From: Enoplolaimus lenunculus
Taxonomy: Eukaryota; Nematoda; Enoplea; Enoplida; Thoracostomopsidae
Reading direction: 5' to 3'
NCBI GenBank assembly: GCA_030248215.1
Contig: JASANG010002605.1
Location: forward strand, 124,001 to 188,000
Length of the DNA stretch: 64,000 bases
Part shown: one piece after another, positions 1-8,790 of the stretch
Layout: the number at the start of each line of letters is the position of its first letter
Position numbering within the stretch: the first letter of the stretch is position 1
Notes under the pieces: model-generated
Seen by the model: only the letters and a program-made list of their open reading frames with translations
What the model was told of the DNA's origin: nothing
Databases searched by the model: none
Position numbers and translations under genes: made by a program

Positions 1-140
1 TTAACAATTACAACACGTATACATAGCACTAAATCACAATAAGACGTGAGAGCCCCATCGGGCTCGAGCGTCAAGCTCCTATAGCTGAGTGGTGGTGGTA
101 TACGCCTCCCACTCCAGTCACTGGAGTTCGAATCCTTAAA
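1..140 (+). mobile_element. T-family element, partial (tRNA-Gly-like, TTAA type)
   Basis: This matches the interior of the complete T copy at 36919-37188, read on the opposite strand. It holds a tRNA-like tract at about 74-136 with A-box TAGCTGAGTGG and B-box GAGTTCGAATCC. The copy starts at or before the window edge and is cut at about 136-140, where a C-family element takes over. The family is described at 7876-8146. Confidence 0.75.
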
Positions 141-344
141 GTGTCGAACTCTACTATATTTGTCCTGGAATCATTTATGCACTACATTTAGGAATAATTG
201 ACATTTAAAGGCTCTAATTAAAGTTTAAAGTTTAGGGACTCCATCCGCTTCCGGACTCGTTTTAGGGATACAGACTTCTATTGATTGGGACATAAAATGA
301 GGACTCCCCTCTTATTATTCCCCTCTTATTCGGTCACAACAGTA
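136..344 (-). mobile_element. C-family TIR element, truncated
   Basis: It matches the inner and right portion of the complete C copy at 1417-1824 in reverse orientation, including the 'ggactc...attgattggga' block. It ends in CCCTCTTATTCGGTCAC followed by AACAGTA, the family terminal repeat. The other end is missing at the junction with the T element. Confidence 0.7.
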
Positions 345-568
345 CCGAAACGGACTCGACGAATCTGTGAGAAACAGCTGCCCGCTATGCTAAATTGGCC
401 TGTGAAGTGGGCGTCACATTTTCAATTCTCCGTCCAACCCCTAACGAGTTTTACCGTTATGGATCTGTGCCTGAAACCCAAAGCTGTAGCAGTATTCCTG
501 AACTTCTGATCAGATGATGACAGCTCGAGACGTCTATGATGCTGATCGTTGGCGCAAATCAATCAATT

Positions 569-795
569 GCCCATGTTAAAGATCAAGGGCGGAACGTTTT
601 TCTGTCGGCCTAGAAAATAGTTAGCTTAAGCTTTAGACTAATTATTTTTCTTGATTTAGGCTTAGGCATATGCTTAGGAATATGTCCATTCTTAAGCTCA
701 GGCTTATCCTTAGGCTTAGGCTTTGGCCTAGGCTTAGTCTTAGGCTTAGGAATATGCTTATAATACTGTTCCGCCCCTGTTCTTTACATTGGCCC
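569..795 (+). mobile_element. B-family TIR element with TTAGGC repeats
   Basis: The left end GCCCATGTTAAAGATCAAGG mirrors the right end GTTCCGCCCCTGTTCTTTAC followed by ATTGGCCC. The interior holds about a dozen perfect or near TTAGGC units, the nematode telomere hexamer, all on this strand. The flanks are near-identical (AATCAATT and AATCAATC), consistent with a target duplication of about 8 bp. There is no coding capacity, so it is non-autonomous. Confidence 0.8.
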
Positions 796-1416
796 AATCA
801 ATCAACTAGGGTGACAAACCTTCGAATCCACCAATATTCATTTAAAAATTAAAACAATTATCCCAGGTTCTGAAATTTTAGTCGATGACGCATTTCTGAT
901 TGTCAAAATGCATTTAACTTTTTTTGCAAACATTAAATTTTTACTTCTTTACGTGACTTTTTAAATTTTTTGACTTTTGGTGGTTTAATTTTTTTACATA
1001 AATTTTTAATTGCGTTTTGCGTCATTAGTTGTGTGCGTCAGTGAGGTAAATTTGATATGAGATTTGAGATCTGGATGTGAAGTTAAAAATTTTGGTAAAA
1101 TTCAAACAATTCAATGTCAACAAAATTTTCTTTTCCGCTAAACAGCTTTTCTTGCGGTCAGTATTCATAAGTGTAGCTATCAATGCCAATGCGTAACTAC
1201 TGCAGCTACTGGGGTCGCCGCAGCAGCCGCCACCATCGCCAAGTTTTCCGTTCAGGTTAATGCTGGTGCGTTCCGTGCACAGTTCTGCATCATAAAGGGG
1301 CTGATGCTGATTTTCATCACTTTTTTCTCATCGCTCTTACCAAGGAAGGTGATAAAACGAAGGAATCAGACAAAATGGTCCGAAACAATCTTACATATAG
1401 AGAAAGAACTACTGTA
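796..1416. other. Non-coding, AT-rich, no feature seen
   Basis: No supported exon or repeat family was recognised here. A GC-richer patch near 1190-1330 has no convincing reading frame with splice sites. Confidence 0.5.
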
Positions 1417-1824
1417 CTGCAGTGACCCGAATAAGAGGGGGTAATAAGAGGGGGGTCCCCATTTTGAGTCCCAATCAATAGGAGTCCGTACCCTAATTAG
1501 AGTCCATAAATGTCAATTATCCCTAATTGTAGCGCGTAAATCACTCCAGAACGAAATAAATTAAGTTCGAAACTTTAAAGCGTACTTCAATTTTGAAAGT
1601 ACATTCCTAGTGTAACCTTGCATAATCGCTCAAGCTATTGACACAAGTCAAATAAACGCTTAATTCAACGGATAGTGGCAGTACCGGATATATATCAGTA
1701 ACGGAGGGTGGCGCAGGGGGGGGGGAGTTGAAAATATATAACAGTCCGTAACCGAATAACAGGGGGCACCCTCTCGAGAGGCCAAATAAATATCAGTCCA
1801 CCCCTCTTATTCGGGTCACTACAG
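1417..1824 (+). mobile_element. C-family TIR element, complete (TA target)
   Basis: The terminal inverted repeats are CTGCAGTGACCCGAATAAGA on the left and its near-complement ending CACTACAG on the right, about 25 bp long. TA flanks it on both sides (1415-1416 and 1825-1826). The element is 408 bp and encodes no protein. Size, ends and TA duplication fit a non-autonomous Tc1/mariner-type element. Other copies are at 136-344, 7283-7658, 31646-31937 and 50448-50866. Confidence 0.8.
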
Positions 1825-2330
1825 TAGCACAGTCATACGGGGGTGGAAAAACTTATATATGACATATGGCGTATACAAACCCGAGAATGCATTGCATGGA
1901 TATATGAATAATTGTGCGAGAAAAATAACTACCACATAGTGTATAACTTTCTCCCTGCGCAGTTCTAAAGGACCATAGGAGGGAGCAGAAAAAAAGTTAG
2001 ATTTTTGAACTAACTGTAAACGCAGTTTGAACCAAAAATACCCTGATGATAGTCCATGTTTGCCTTGTGTTGAAGTGTATTTTCTTGCACAACAGTTATG
2101 GAGTGCTTCTTATAGGCTTAATACTAATTGTATAACTTATGGCGTGCGTTGCGCAACACATATAGTTATATTTTAGGTAATTTTTTTACACCGGACGTTA
2201 AATGAAGTTTTAATGTTTGGAAAAAATTTAATGCAATGTTATTAGTAAACAAACTGGTATTGGTTTTTTGGATTTCCACTACGACTGAGCTTAGTAAACG
2301 TAAGTAGTAATTCCACATCACTTCGTTCGT

Positions 2331-3000
2331 CTGTCCGTCTGTCCGTCCGACGAAAATTTAACGGAACCTCCGAGTCGATTATTTAAAAACTTATTATGCT
2401 GGGGTGTTTAATCTCGAATTGTTGTTGCAATATACTGTGTAGTTTATTAGCTACAGGCTAATTTGAACAATTGGTCCATCTTAACCCCTCCTCCTCGAGC
2501 CCTGTATATACGTTAAATAGTATATATCGCACCGTGTTAACAATTGCAACACGTATACACAGCGCTAAATCACCCATAGACCCCCCCAGCGTCAAGCTCC
2601 TATAGCTGAGTGGTGATGGTATACGCTTCCCACTCCAGTCACTGGAGTTTGAATCATAGCATAATAGTAGGTCTCCTCAGGGGAAATAGAAAATATTCAT
2701 GTGAGAAAGGGTTAAATTTGAAGTTTTTACAATATTTCACTGAATCTTAATTTAAAGTTTATAAGTCCCCGAAACAGAAAGGATTAGGTAGCTACTAATA
2801 AATTTAGCACATTAACTTATAAACCTAAATTAGGCCTATTACCTTATTTCACAGATTATTACGGTTACACACGGTTTTATTTCAGTACTTAAGGGTTTTT
2901 GGGTGCGAGAAATCAAAATAAATTGTTTACAAACATAAAAAACAAATGAATAACTAGCTACTAAGTAATTTGCTTATTATCACTGCCAACCATAGCAGTT
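2331..3000 (+). repeat. Dispersed repeat ('GTCCGTCTGTCC' head), split by a T element
   Basis: The head carries CTGTCCGTCTGTCCGTCCGA. The body 'ttagctacaggctaattt...gggtttttgggtgcgagaaat' matches the tandem array at 42560-43391. A T-family element (2481-2715) sits inside it at a TTAA, separating 2331-2480 from 2716-3000. Confidence 0.65.
2481..2715 (+). mobile_element. T-family element (TTAA-flanked, tRNA-Gly-like)
   Basis: It is bounded by TTAA at 2481-2484 and 2712-2715. The right end reads ATTCATGTGAGAAAGGGTTAA, the family terminal sequence. The tRNA-like core lies at about 2593-2655 (A-box TAGCTGAGTGG, degenerate B-box GAGTTTGAATC). It is inserted in the dispersed repeat at 2331-3000. Confidence 0.75.
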
Positions 3001-3554
3001 GAGTTGGGGAATATAACATTTTTATACCAGGGTCGAAGCCCAGTGGTTCTTCTGTTACGCGAGCAATCTTGCTACTATGATTAACTTTAGAGGAACTATT
3101 CGGTGTAGCGCTAAATCAATGCTTTGATGGCAATAGGGCAAATCTAAAATTGTTGAATACAGCCTGAAAACTACCAGCATTTCCCTCTTGTATTGTTAAA
3201 CTAAATTTGGCTCTGCAACGGTGCAATAATTTTTATAACTCGTCGCTAGCGACGACAAAGTTTTTGGAACTTGTATCCAGACTGAAAAGTTTGTTTCATT
3301 TCAGCGATCTTCAGCCACGAAACACCGAAAAGCAGAAGAATTTTAAATCGTACGTGAGTCTATAGTTAGTTCTAACTTTGGGCCGTAACTTTAGCGTATA
3401 TATTAGTCGAAAGCTTTAACTATCATATTTATCAACACGCCACGGGAAAGGATACGCCCCTAAAATGGTAACATGGACGTCTTCCGCTTTTGGAGCAGCT
3501 GCTATGCATTTGCTCATGAACCACAGCGGCCTTGTTTGTATTCAGTGAATATTT

Positions 3555-3770
3555 GGGCCCATGTAAAGATCAGGGGCGGAACGTTTTTCCGTGGGACTAT
3601 AAAAGAGTAAACTTAAGCTTTAGACTACTTTTTTTGCTTAGCTTAGGCTTAGGCTTAGGCTTTCGAATATGCTCATTCTTACGCTTAGGCTTAGGCTTAG
3701 GCTTAAGCTTAGGCTTAGACTTAGGCTTAGGAATATGCTTATAATACTGTTCCGACCCTGTTCTTTATTG
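3555..3770 (+). mobile_element. B-family TIR element with TTAGGC repeats
   Basis: The left end is GGCCCATGTAAAGATCAGGG and the right end is CTGTTCCGACCCTGTTCTTT. Between them lie runs of TTAGGC, with three or four perfect units in a row in two places. It has the same layout as 569-795. The right tip has decayed after TTTATTG. Confidence 0.8.
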
Positions 3771-4280
3771 TGTTTGTTGCTGCGTTAAGTTCACGCAATT
3801 GCGAAAGGGCGGTGATTGTTATTTTCGCTTGCGCCTGATTTCAAACAATTGTGTTGTGAGTATAACAGTTTTTGGTATCCGTTGTATTAATCTTTCGATA
3901 AAAATTCTGATCTTTCTGCTAGTATAGTTCAATATGGCGATTTTTAAACTTGGGCACGGGCTTAACGAATACGAGTAATCGCAGTTGCACGCATGCGTAA
4001 CACTCATGTGCAGTTTTTTGTAATTTTTTACAAAAAAATAATCGTGACGAAACCTATCATTAATGCAAAACCTTGAACAAAGATTTGCAAGTTTTCAGAA
4101 ATAACGTTTTAATCAGTTTTATAAAGCAAAGCTTACGCTTGCGAAATTTTCACCATAAGTGAATTTATACGCATATAGTTGTTGTTATAGAACGATAATT
4201 TAGACATATATGCAGAGTAATCTTTGTTTACTTCTCTGTTGGAACAATGCTCAAATTATATATGTGGGGCGTTTCAGCTT
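3771..4280. other. Non-coding, no feature seen
   Basis: AT-rich sequence without a supported exon or recognised repeat. Confidence 0.45.
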
Positions 4281-4440
4281 TTATAGGAGCTTGACGCTCG
4301 AGCTCGAGGGGGCTCTCAAGTCTTGCGGAGATTTAGCACTGCGCATATTCGAATTGTTAAACACTGCTCACAGTGTATATATTGCCCGTATATTATTGTA
4401 TTTAGTTGCTCATGGTATACTCTATGAGCGAAAGGGTTAT
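4281..4440 (-). mobile_element. T-family element, 5'-part missing (first unit of a dimer)
   Basis: This is a partial copy covering 'ctataggagcttgacgctcgag' to the terminal GAGCGAAAGGGTTA. It is followed by a 24-bp spacer and a complete copy. The same copy-spacer-copy arrangement occurs at 18475-19032. Confidence 0.7.
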
Positions 4441-4464
4441 AGATACTAATTGAAAATTTTTCCA

Positions 4465-4735
4465 TTAACCCTTTCTCACATGAATATTTTCAATTTGAAA
4501 TGAGACGTAATTTCAAGGTAAGATTCGAACCCCAGTCTCACGGGTGGGAGGCGTTTACGATGACCACTGAGTTATAGAAGCTTGACGCTCGAGCTCGAGG
4601 GGGCTCTCACGTCTTGCGGAGATTTTGCACTGCGCATATAAGTTAGAATTGTTAAACACTGCTCACAGTGTATAGATTGCCCGTATATTATTGTATTTAG
4701 TTGCTCATAGCATACTTTATTAGCGAGAGGGTTAA
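4465..4735 (-). mobile_element. T-family element, complete (TTAA-flanked)
   Basis: TTAA lies at 4465-4468 and 4732-4735, with tips TTAACCCTTTCTCACATGAA and GCGAGAGGGTTAA. The tRNA-like tract reads on the minus strand, with B-box (complement) GATTCGAACCCC and anticodon-arm homology to tRNA-Gly(CCC). It is 271 bp long. Confidence 0.8.
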
Positions 4736-4997
4736 TTATACAAACTGTAGGAATAATTCAAAATTTTTGGCTTAAGGTATGCGTTATTATATATAATACA
4801 TTTGTGCATCAATCAGTAAATGCCTGCTTCGGTAACTCAGCCCAACAAACAACTCCGGCGACTACGGACGGACATTCTTGATGCAGTGCGCTTCTGCGCC
4901 GTGGTTCGGTAAAACACCTTGCAACAAATTATGAATCTAAACGCATATTATTGCTCTCTATTAACTACACAATATTATTTGCTTCGGCATCGGTTGC

Positions 4998-6925
4998 TTA
5001 ACCCTCAACGGCCCGGCAAAATTTTCACCTTAATCAGCCCAACGGTCTACATATGTAGACAACACAACTAGCGTTAGTTTTGGCCTATCTCAGGGTGCTC
5101 TCCTCCTTTAACTGGCTTGAGACAGTCAGAACTAGTGTTCTGGCGGAGTTCCACCCGCTCCCCGTCCGGCATCCCACTGCGGGCGCGTTGTCCAGTTAAG
5201 CACAGTCGTTGCACGTTATGGTGCGATTCATGTGGTCCTTGCACACTCGTTTTCCACATGACGAACAGCTCAATCTCGTAGATTTACGACAACTTGTGAC
5301 CTGACATTTGGTCGGTTTACCAGATGTAGAAGGTTCGTTTCGCTTTTGAGGCAGCCCGTAAGCCATAAATGAATCCTTTGATTTTGCGTAAATTTTTTCA
5401 CTACTGTAACGTTTGGTCATATTGTCTTGCGCTAGTTGTTCGGCTACTTTTTTCATGAAAACATTGCGTGACTTTTGATATTCGTTCAGTTTCATGACAA
5501 TGAATGCGTTGTGCAACGCAATATCAATCATATTGAAAAAGCAGACTAGAGGATAACGATTCGTTTTGCGTTTGCAGGTAAAATCATCAATGCAAGAGTC
5601 CATTACATCAACCCCGCCTTTTCCCAAATTATAATCCAAGATAACTGCTGGTTTTTTGTCCTCTCTGCTGGTGCCAACTTCGTTTTTCACATGAACTGAA
5701 CTTAGTAATAGCACATTTTTCTTTGGACAATAAGACGCCAACATTATGCGGTTATTGTGGTCCCATAAAAATCGGGTGCTATAGACCTCTTGTTCTTTTG
5801 TTGACTTTAGCACCAGAGGTACGCTGCGGCGATTTGCCATTATTGTGCCTGTGCACGTTAGCCCACTTTGTAATAGGTCCACAGCCAATTCATGGGATGT
5901 GAAATAGCGGTCCATGAAAATGTTTCGCTGAGTGTTACAGTATGGTTGAATAAGATCCATTACGATGCGTTTAGCAAGCCCTACGGCCCGTTCGCCTTCA
6001 CGCCCTGTATAAATATTTCCTGTTAGGGCATATCCATTCCGAGCATCGCAAAGCCAGAATATTTTTACGCCGTACTTAGCAGGTTTCGCCGGCATGTACG
6101 CTCGCCCCGGTGCATATCCTCTATACCCGTAGAGCTGTTCATCTACTGTAAGTGATTCGGACGGTATATAATGAAGACGTAAGTTGGACTGAAATAGGTC
6201 CCAAACATCTCGTATAGCAGCCATTTTGTCACTTTTTTGACGCTCCCGGCGAGTCAGTTTGTTGTCGAATGTTACATTTTCCAGCAACTGTTTCATTCTG
6301 TTTTTTGACAGCGCGCAGCGGTAAAAGGGCCTGCTGTCGTTTTTGGTGAATAGTGAAGCCACTGGAGACATGTTATCGCGATCTGCACCAGCTCTGCTTA
6401 CCACCCCAAGCCAAGCTTTCAGCTCGCACATTGGTAGCGTTGAAAAATTGCGCGCCCGCAGTCGCCTACTAGTGAGTCGCTGAATTTTATGTAAAATGGG
6501 CTCGTTTATATAAAGATAAAATGCTTGTGACTCTGTTGTAGGGTTTACTGCAGTGCCTTCGCGAAAGCGAATTATATTTCTAGCTAACACACGGACAGGC
6601 GGTGTTGTAGAATGCCACTCAACACCCGTCGCTGACAAAAACACATTACTTCCACTAGAAGTCTCGTCCATATCGCTCAACTCACTACTAGATGCGTCCG
6701 ATTGTTTTTGTAATTCACCATCACTATCTTGCTCATAAATAGCAGCCTCTTCACTACTGCATTGACCTAACTCAACTGATTCTGAGTCGTCATTTGAACT
6801 ATTGTCGTCCGGTTTGTCATCTTCTGTCTCTGAATCACTTGGTTCTAATACACGTCGTACGACCTCAGTCAAAGATAATTTATGCAAACCTGACATTTCC
6901 CTGACTTTACCTCACCATACAAAAC
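4998..6925 (-). mobile_element. piggyBac transposon (left end seen, right end not found)
   Basis: The left boundary is TTAA (4998-5001) followed by CCCTCAACGGCCCGG, a typical piggyBac CCCT tip. A short subterminal palindrome TCTACATATGTAGA follows at 5046-5059. The transposase occupies 5196-6896 on the minus strand. No inverted copy of the tip is visible beyond the start codon. Instead, about 35 bp upstream of the ATG a 29-bp minisatellite begins (6931). The element therefore has an intact gene but apparently only one recognisable end. Confidence 0.75.
5196..6896 (-). CDS. piggyBac-type transposase, 566 aa, apparently intact
   Basis: A DDE transposase that excises and inserts DNA at TTAA. 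The N-terminal ~90 residues are acidic and Ser-rich. The catalytic core follows, with the family aspartates visible: D252 in VDEQLYGYRG, D329 in NIFMDRYFTS, and D430/D433 in GGVDVMD, followed by the conserved CKRKTNRYP tract. The C-terminus is a cysteine-rich zinc-binding domain: C531, C536, C544, C547, C552, H555, C562 and C565. Length and domain order match complete piggyBac transposases, and one uninterrupted frame runs from ATG to stop. The start at 6896 is the first ATG and leaves a short acidic leader as in relatives. About 190 bp of untranslated sequence separates the stop from the TTAA end. Activity is inferred, not shown. Domesticated use is unlikely because a transposon end is adjacent. 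Confidence 0.93.
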   Translation of the reverse strand: MSGLHKLSLTEVVRRVLEPSDSETEDDKPDDNSSNDDSESVELGQCSSEEAAIYEQDSDGELQKQSDASSSELSDMDETSSGSNVFLSATGVEWHSTTPPVRVLARNIIRFREGTAVNPTTESQAFYLYINEPILHKIQRLTSRRLRARNFSTLPMCELKAWLGVVSRAGADRDNMSPVASLFTKNDSRPFYRCALSKNRMKQLLENVTFDNKLTRRERQKSDKMAAIRDVWDLFQSNLRLHYIPSESLTVDEQLYGYRGYAPGRAYMPAKPAKYGVKIFWLCDARNGYALTGNIYTGREGERAVGLAKRIVMDLIQPYCNTQRNIFMDRYFTSHELAVDLLQSGLTCTGTIMANRRSVPLVLKSTKEQEVYSTRFLWDHNNRIMLASYCPKKNVLLLSSVHVKNEVGTSREDKKPAVILDYNLGKGGVDVMDSCIDDFTCKRKTNRYPLVCFFNMIDIALHNAFIVMKLNEYQKSRNVFMKKVAEQLAQDNMTKRYSSEKIYAKSKDSFMAYGLPQKRNEPSTSGKPTKCQVTSCRKSTRLSCSSCGKRVCKDHMNRTITCNDCA

Positions 6926-6930
6926 CGTGT

Positions 6931-7191
6931 GTATCGTCATCGGTTCCTTAGGGTGAAGCGTTTCGTCATCGGTTGCTTAGGGTGAAGCGTATCGTCATCG
7001 GTTGCTTAGGGTGAAGCGTATCGTCATCGGTTGCTTAAGGTGAAGCGTATCGTCATCGGTCGCTTAGGGTGAAGCGTATCGTCATCGGTTGCTTAAGGTG
7101 AAGCGCATCGTCATCGGTCGCTTTATGTGAAGCGTATCGTCATCGGTTGCTTAAGGTGAAGCGTATCGTCATCGGTTGCTTAAGGTGAGGC
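6931..7191 (+). repeat. 29-bp minisatellite, 9 copies
   Basis: Nine head-to-tail units of exactly 29 bp (consensus begins GTATCGTCATCGGTTGCTTA). They differ from each other by only one to four bases, mainly TTAGGG against TTAAGG near the end of the unit. The array starts 35 bp upstream of the transposase ATG. A 14-bp piece of the unit, CATCGGTTGCTTAA, also sits at 4988-5001, ending exactly at the transposon's left TTAA. Confidence 0.9.
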
Positions 7192-7282
7192 GTTTGAATA
7201 GCATAGAATTATTAAGTTTCAAAAAATTATAACCGGAAACATGGATGATCAATTTTGGACGAAGCATAATAATAGAGACTTA

Positions 7283-7658
7283 CTGTAGTGACCCGAATAA
7301 GAGGTGGACTGATAGTTATTTGGCCTCTCCAGACACTCCACCGTCCCATCGTTACTGATATATTCGGTATTGCAACCATCCGTTGAATTAAACGTTTTTT
7401 GCCTTGCATCAAAAGCTTGAGCGATAATGCAAGGTATACTTTGTATCGCTATTTTCAAAACTTAAGTACGCTTTAAGTTTCGAACTCAACTTTATTTGGT
7501 CCTGGAGTCATTTATGCGCTGCAATTAGGGATAATTGTCATTTATGGACTCTAATTAGGAATTAGGGACTCTATCCGCTTACGGACTCTTATTAGGGATA
7601 CAGACTCCTATTGATCGGGACTCAAAATGGGGACCCCCTCTTATTCGAGTGAATACAG
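7283..7658 (+). mobile_element. C-family TIR element, complete
   Basis: The left end is CTGTAGTGACCCGAATAAGA after TA (7281-7282). The right end is CCCTCTTATTCGAGTGAATACAG, slightly decayed. The interior is collinear, in reverse, with the copy at 1417-1824. Confidence 0.8.
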
Positions 7659-7698
7659 TGTAAATGCTTTTGAAAGAAACATATAATATAGACAATGC

Positions 7699-7855
7699 GG
7701 TCCATGTCACATTTAGGGGCGTCCAGGTTTCTGGTAGGTCAGTAAATGAGTATGTTTAGATTCTGGATTACAATGTTTTGCTTAGGCTTAGGCTTAGGTT
7801 TAGGCTTAGGAATACGCTTTATCTACTGTTACGCCTCTAAAAGTAACATTTGCCC
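7699..7855 (+). mobile_element. A-family TIR element with TTAGGC repeats
   Basis: The left end is GGTCCATGTCACATTTAGGG and the right end is GTTACGCCTCTAAAAGTAAC followed by ATTTGCCC. The interior has TTAGGC units at about 7782-7811. The flanking direct repeat ACAATGC lies at 7692-7698 and 7856-7862. The element is 157 bp and non-coding. Better-preserved copies show an 8-bp duplication (43641-43794). Confidence 0.8.
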
Positions 7856-7875
7856 ACAATGCCGTGTCCCTATGA

Positions 7876-8146
7876 TTAACCCTTTCGCTGATAGAGTATA
7901 CTATGAGCAACTAAATACAATAATGTACATGCAATACACTCACTGTGAGCAGTGTTTAACATTTATAACTTATATGCACAGTGTTAAATCTCTACAAGAC
8001 GTGAGAGCCCCCTCTGGCTCGAGCGTCGAGCTCCTATAGCTCAGTGGTAATCGTAAACGCCTCCCACCCGTGAGACTGGGGTTCGAATCTCATCTTGAAA
8101 TTATATCTCATGTGAAATTGCAAATATTCATGTGAGAAAGGGTTAA
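7876..8146 (+). mobile_element. T-family element, complete, with tRNA-Gly(CCC)-like core
   Basis: TTAA lies at both ends (7876-7879 and 8143-8146), with tips TTAACCCTTTCGCTGATAGA and CATGTGAGAAAGGGTTAA. The core at about 8029-8100 looks like a tRNA: A-box TAGCTCAGTGGT, the tract CGCCTCCCACCCGTGAG (close to the tRNA-Gly(CCC) anticodon arm, loop CTCCCAC), then B-box GGTTCGAATCTC. The acceptor stem does not pair, so this is a tRNA-derived promoter rather than a tRNA gene. The termini and TTAA target resemble piggyBac non-autonomous elements. It is 271 bp, the same length as the copy at 4465-4735. Confidence 0.82.
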
Positions 8147-8522
8147 AAATTACTACATAAGAATTGCGCGCGCGGTATTCCATCATAGTTAATACAATTC
8201 ACTCGGTCCATAGCCATGATAAAACCAGTAGGCTCTGCTTCTTTAAAAACTTAACGTCCCTGTAAAGTCTTAGTTCTGCTTGTACATGATAATTCCACGG
8301 ATGGCGCGCTTCGAAAGTTTTTTGAACCACCTGATACGTTGAACTTGCAATGGGGCCTTTGTACACTTTCCCCACCGTCATGAGAGTAGGTTTACACTTT
8401 CGCTTTAGGAAAACACTTACACCTTAACCCAATCTTGAACATAAAAGTCAAATCATAATCGTTAAGTGGCGAACAAGCCCTACAATCGGTCGGGATTGCT
8501 TAATTTCAACGATGATTTTAAG
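8147..8522. other. Open stretch on both strands, exon status unclear
   Basis: Within 8199-8385 both strands stay open for about 100-180 nt and both read like protein. Minus: a 60-residue frame starting MTVGKVYKGPIASS. Plus: a frame LLVHDNSTDGALRKFF after a TAG at about 8275. Neither has a convincing pair of splice sites that joins the MAM gene starting at 8523. It could be an upstream exon of that gene, an exon of a minus-strand gene, or chance. Confidence 0.3.
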
Positions 8523-8741
8523 GCTGTTTCGGGAGTAAAATAACGTATATTGGAGGACCACGAGAAGCGGCCAAAGTCCACGTCGGCAACGTTGATCGGT
8601 TTTCGGATCTCAATTGCAATTTTGAAAGCGCGTGCGTTTGTTGGGCGAATGCAGTCAACGAGTATCAATGGCATCGTGCAAAAAGAACAGCAACTGATCA
8701 AAATTTTCGCCGGTGCTTTCCTAAGAGCAAAAAGCTGCCAA
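8523..8741 (+). CDS. MAM-domain protein gene, exon a (MAM N-terminus)
   Basis: This is the first recognised exon of a six-exon plus-strand gene for an extracellular or membrane MAM-domain protein. It gives 72 codons between an acceptor TTTTAAG and donor CCAA|GTAAAA, phase 1 in and out. The frame reads a linker and then the MAM opening signature CNFESACVCW (residues 31-40). A later Trp in EYQWHRAK fits the DW.R position of MAM domains. Splicing to the next exon makes a Thr codon (A|CC). MAM domains are about 160-residue beta-sandwich adhesion modules in receptors, phosphatases and meprins. The family assignment rests on the joined exons at 8523-12714. The protein's start and signal peptide lie upstream and were not found. 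The long minus-strand frame over this exon is its shadow. Confidence 0.72.
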
Positions 8742-8790
8742 GTAAAACGCTGCACGTATACGGCACACACTGTGACCCACGTTAAATATA

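Noticed and set aside
3532-3744. Leu/Gly-rich ORF
   Set aside because: Translation of TTAGGC repeats in a B element.
6931-7191. 29-bp direct repeats as a CRISPR array
   Set aside because: Units are contiguous with no unique spacers, and the genome is eukaryotic. It is a minisatellite.
8029-8100. Functional tRNA-Gly gene
   Set aside because: A- and B-boxes and the anticodon loop are recognisable, but the acceptor stem does not pair and the same tract recurs in every T element. It is element-borne.
8480-8770. Minus-strand 96-codon ORF
   Set aside because: It lies opposite MAM exon a, which has matching splice phases and a recognisable motif.
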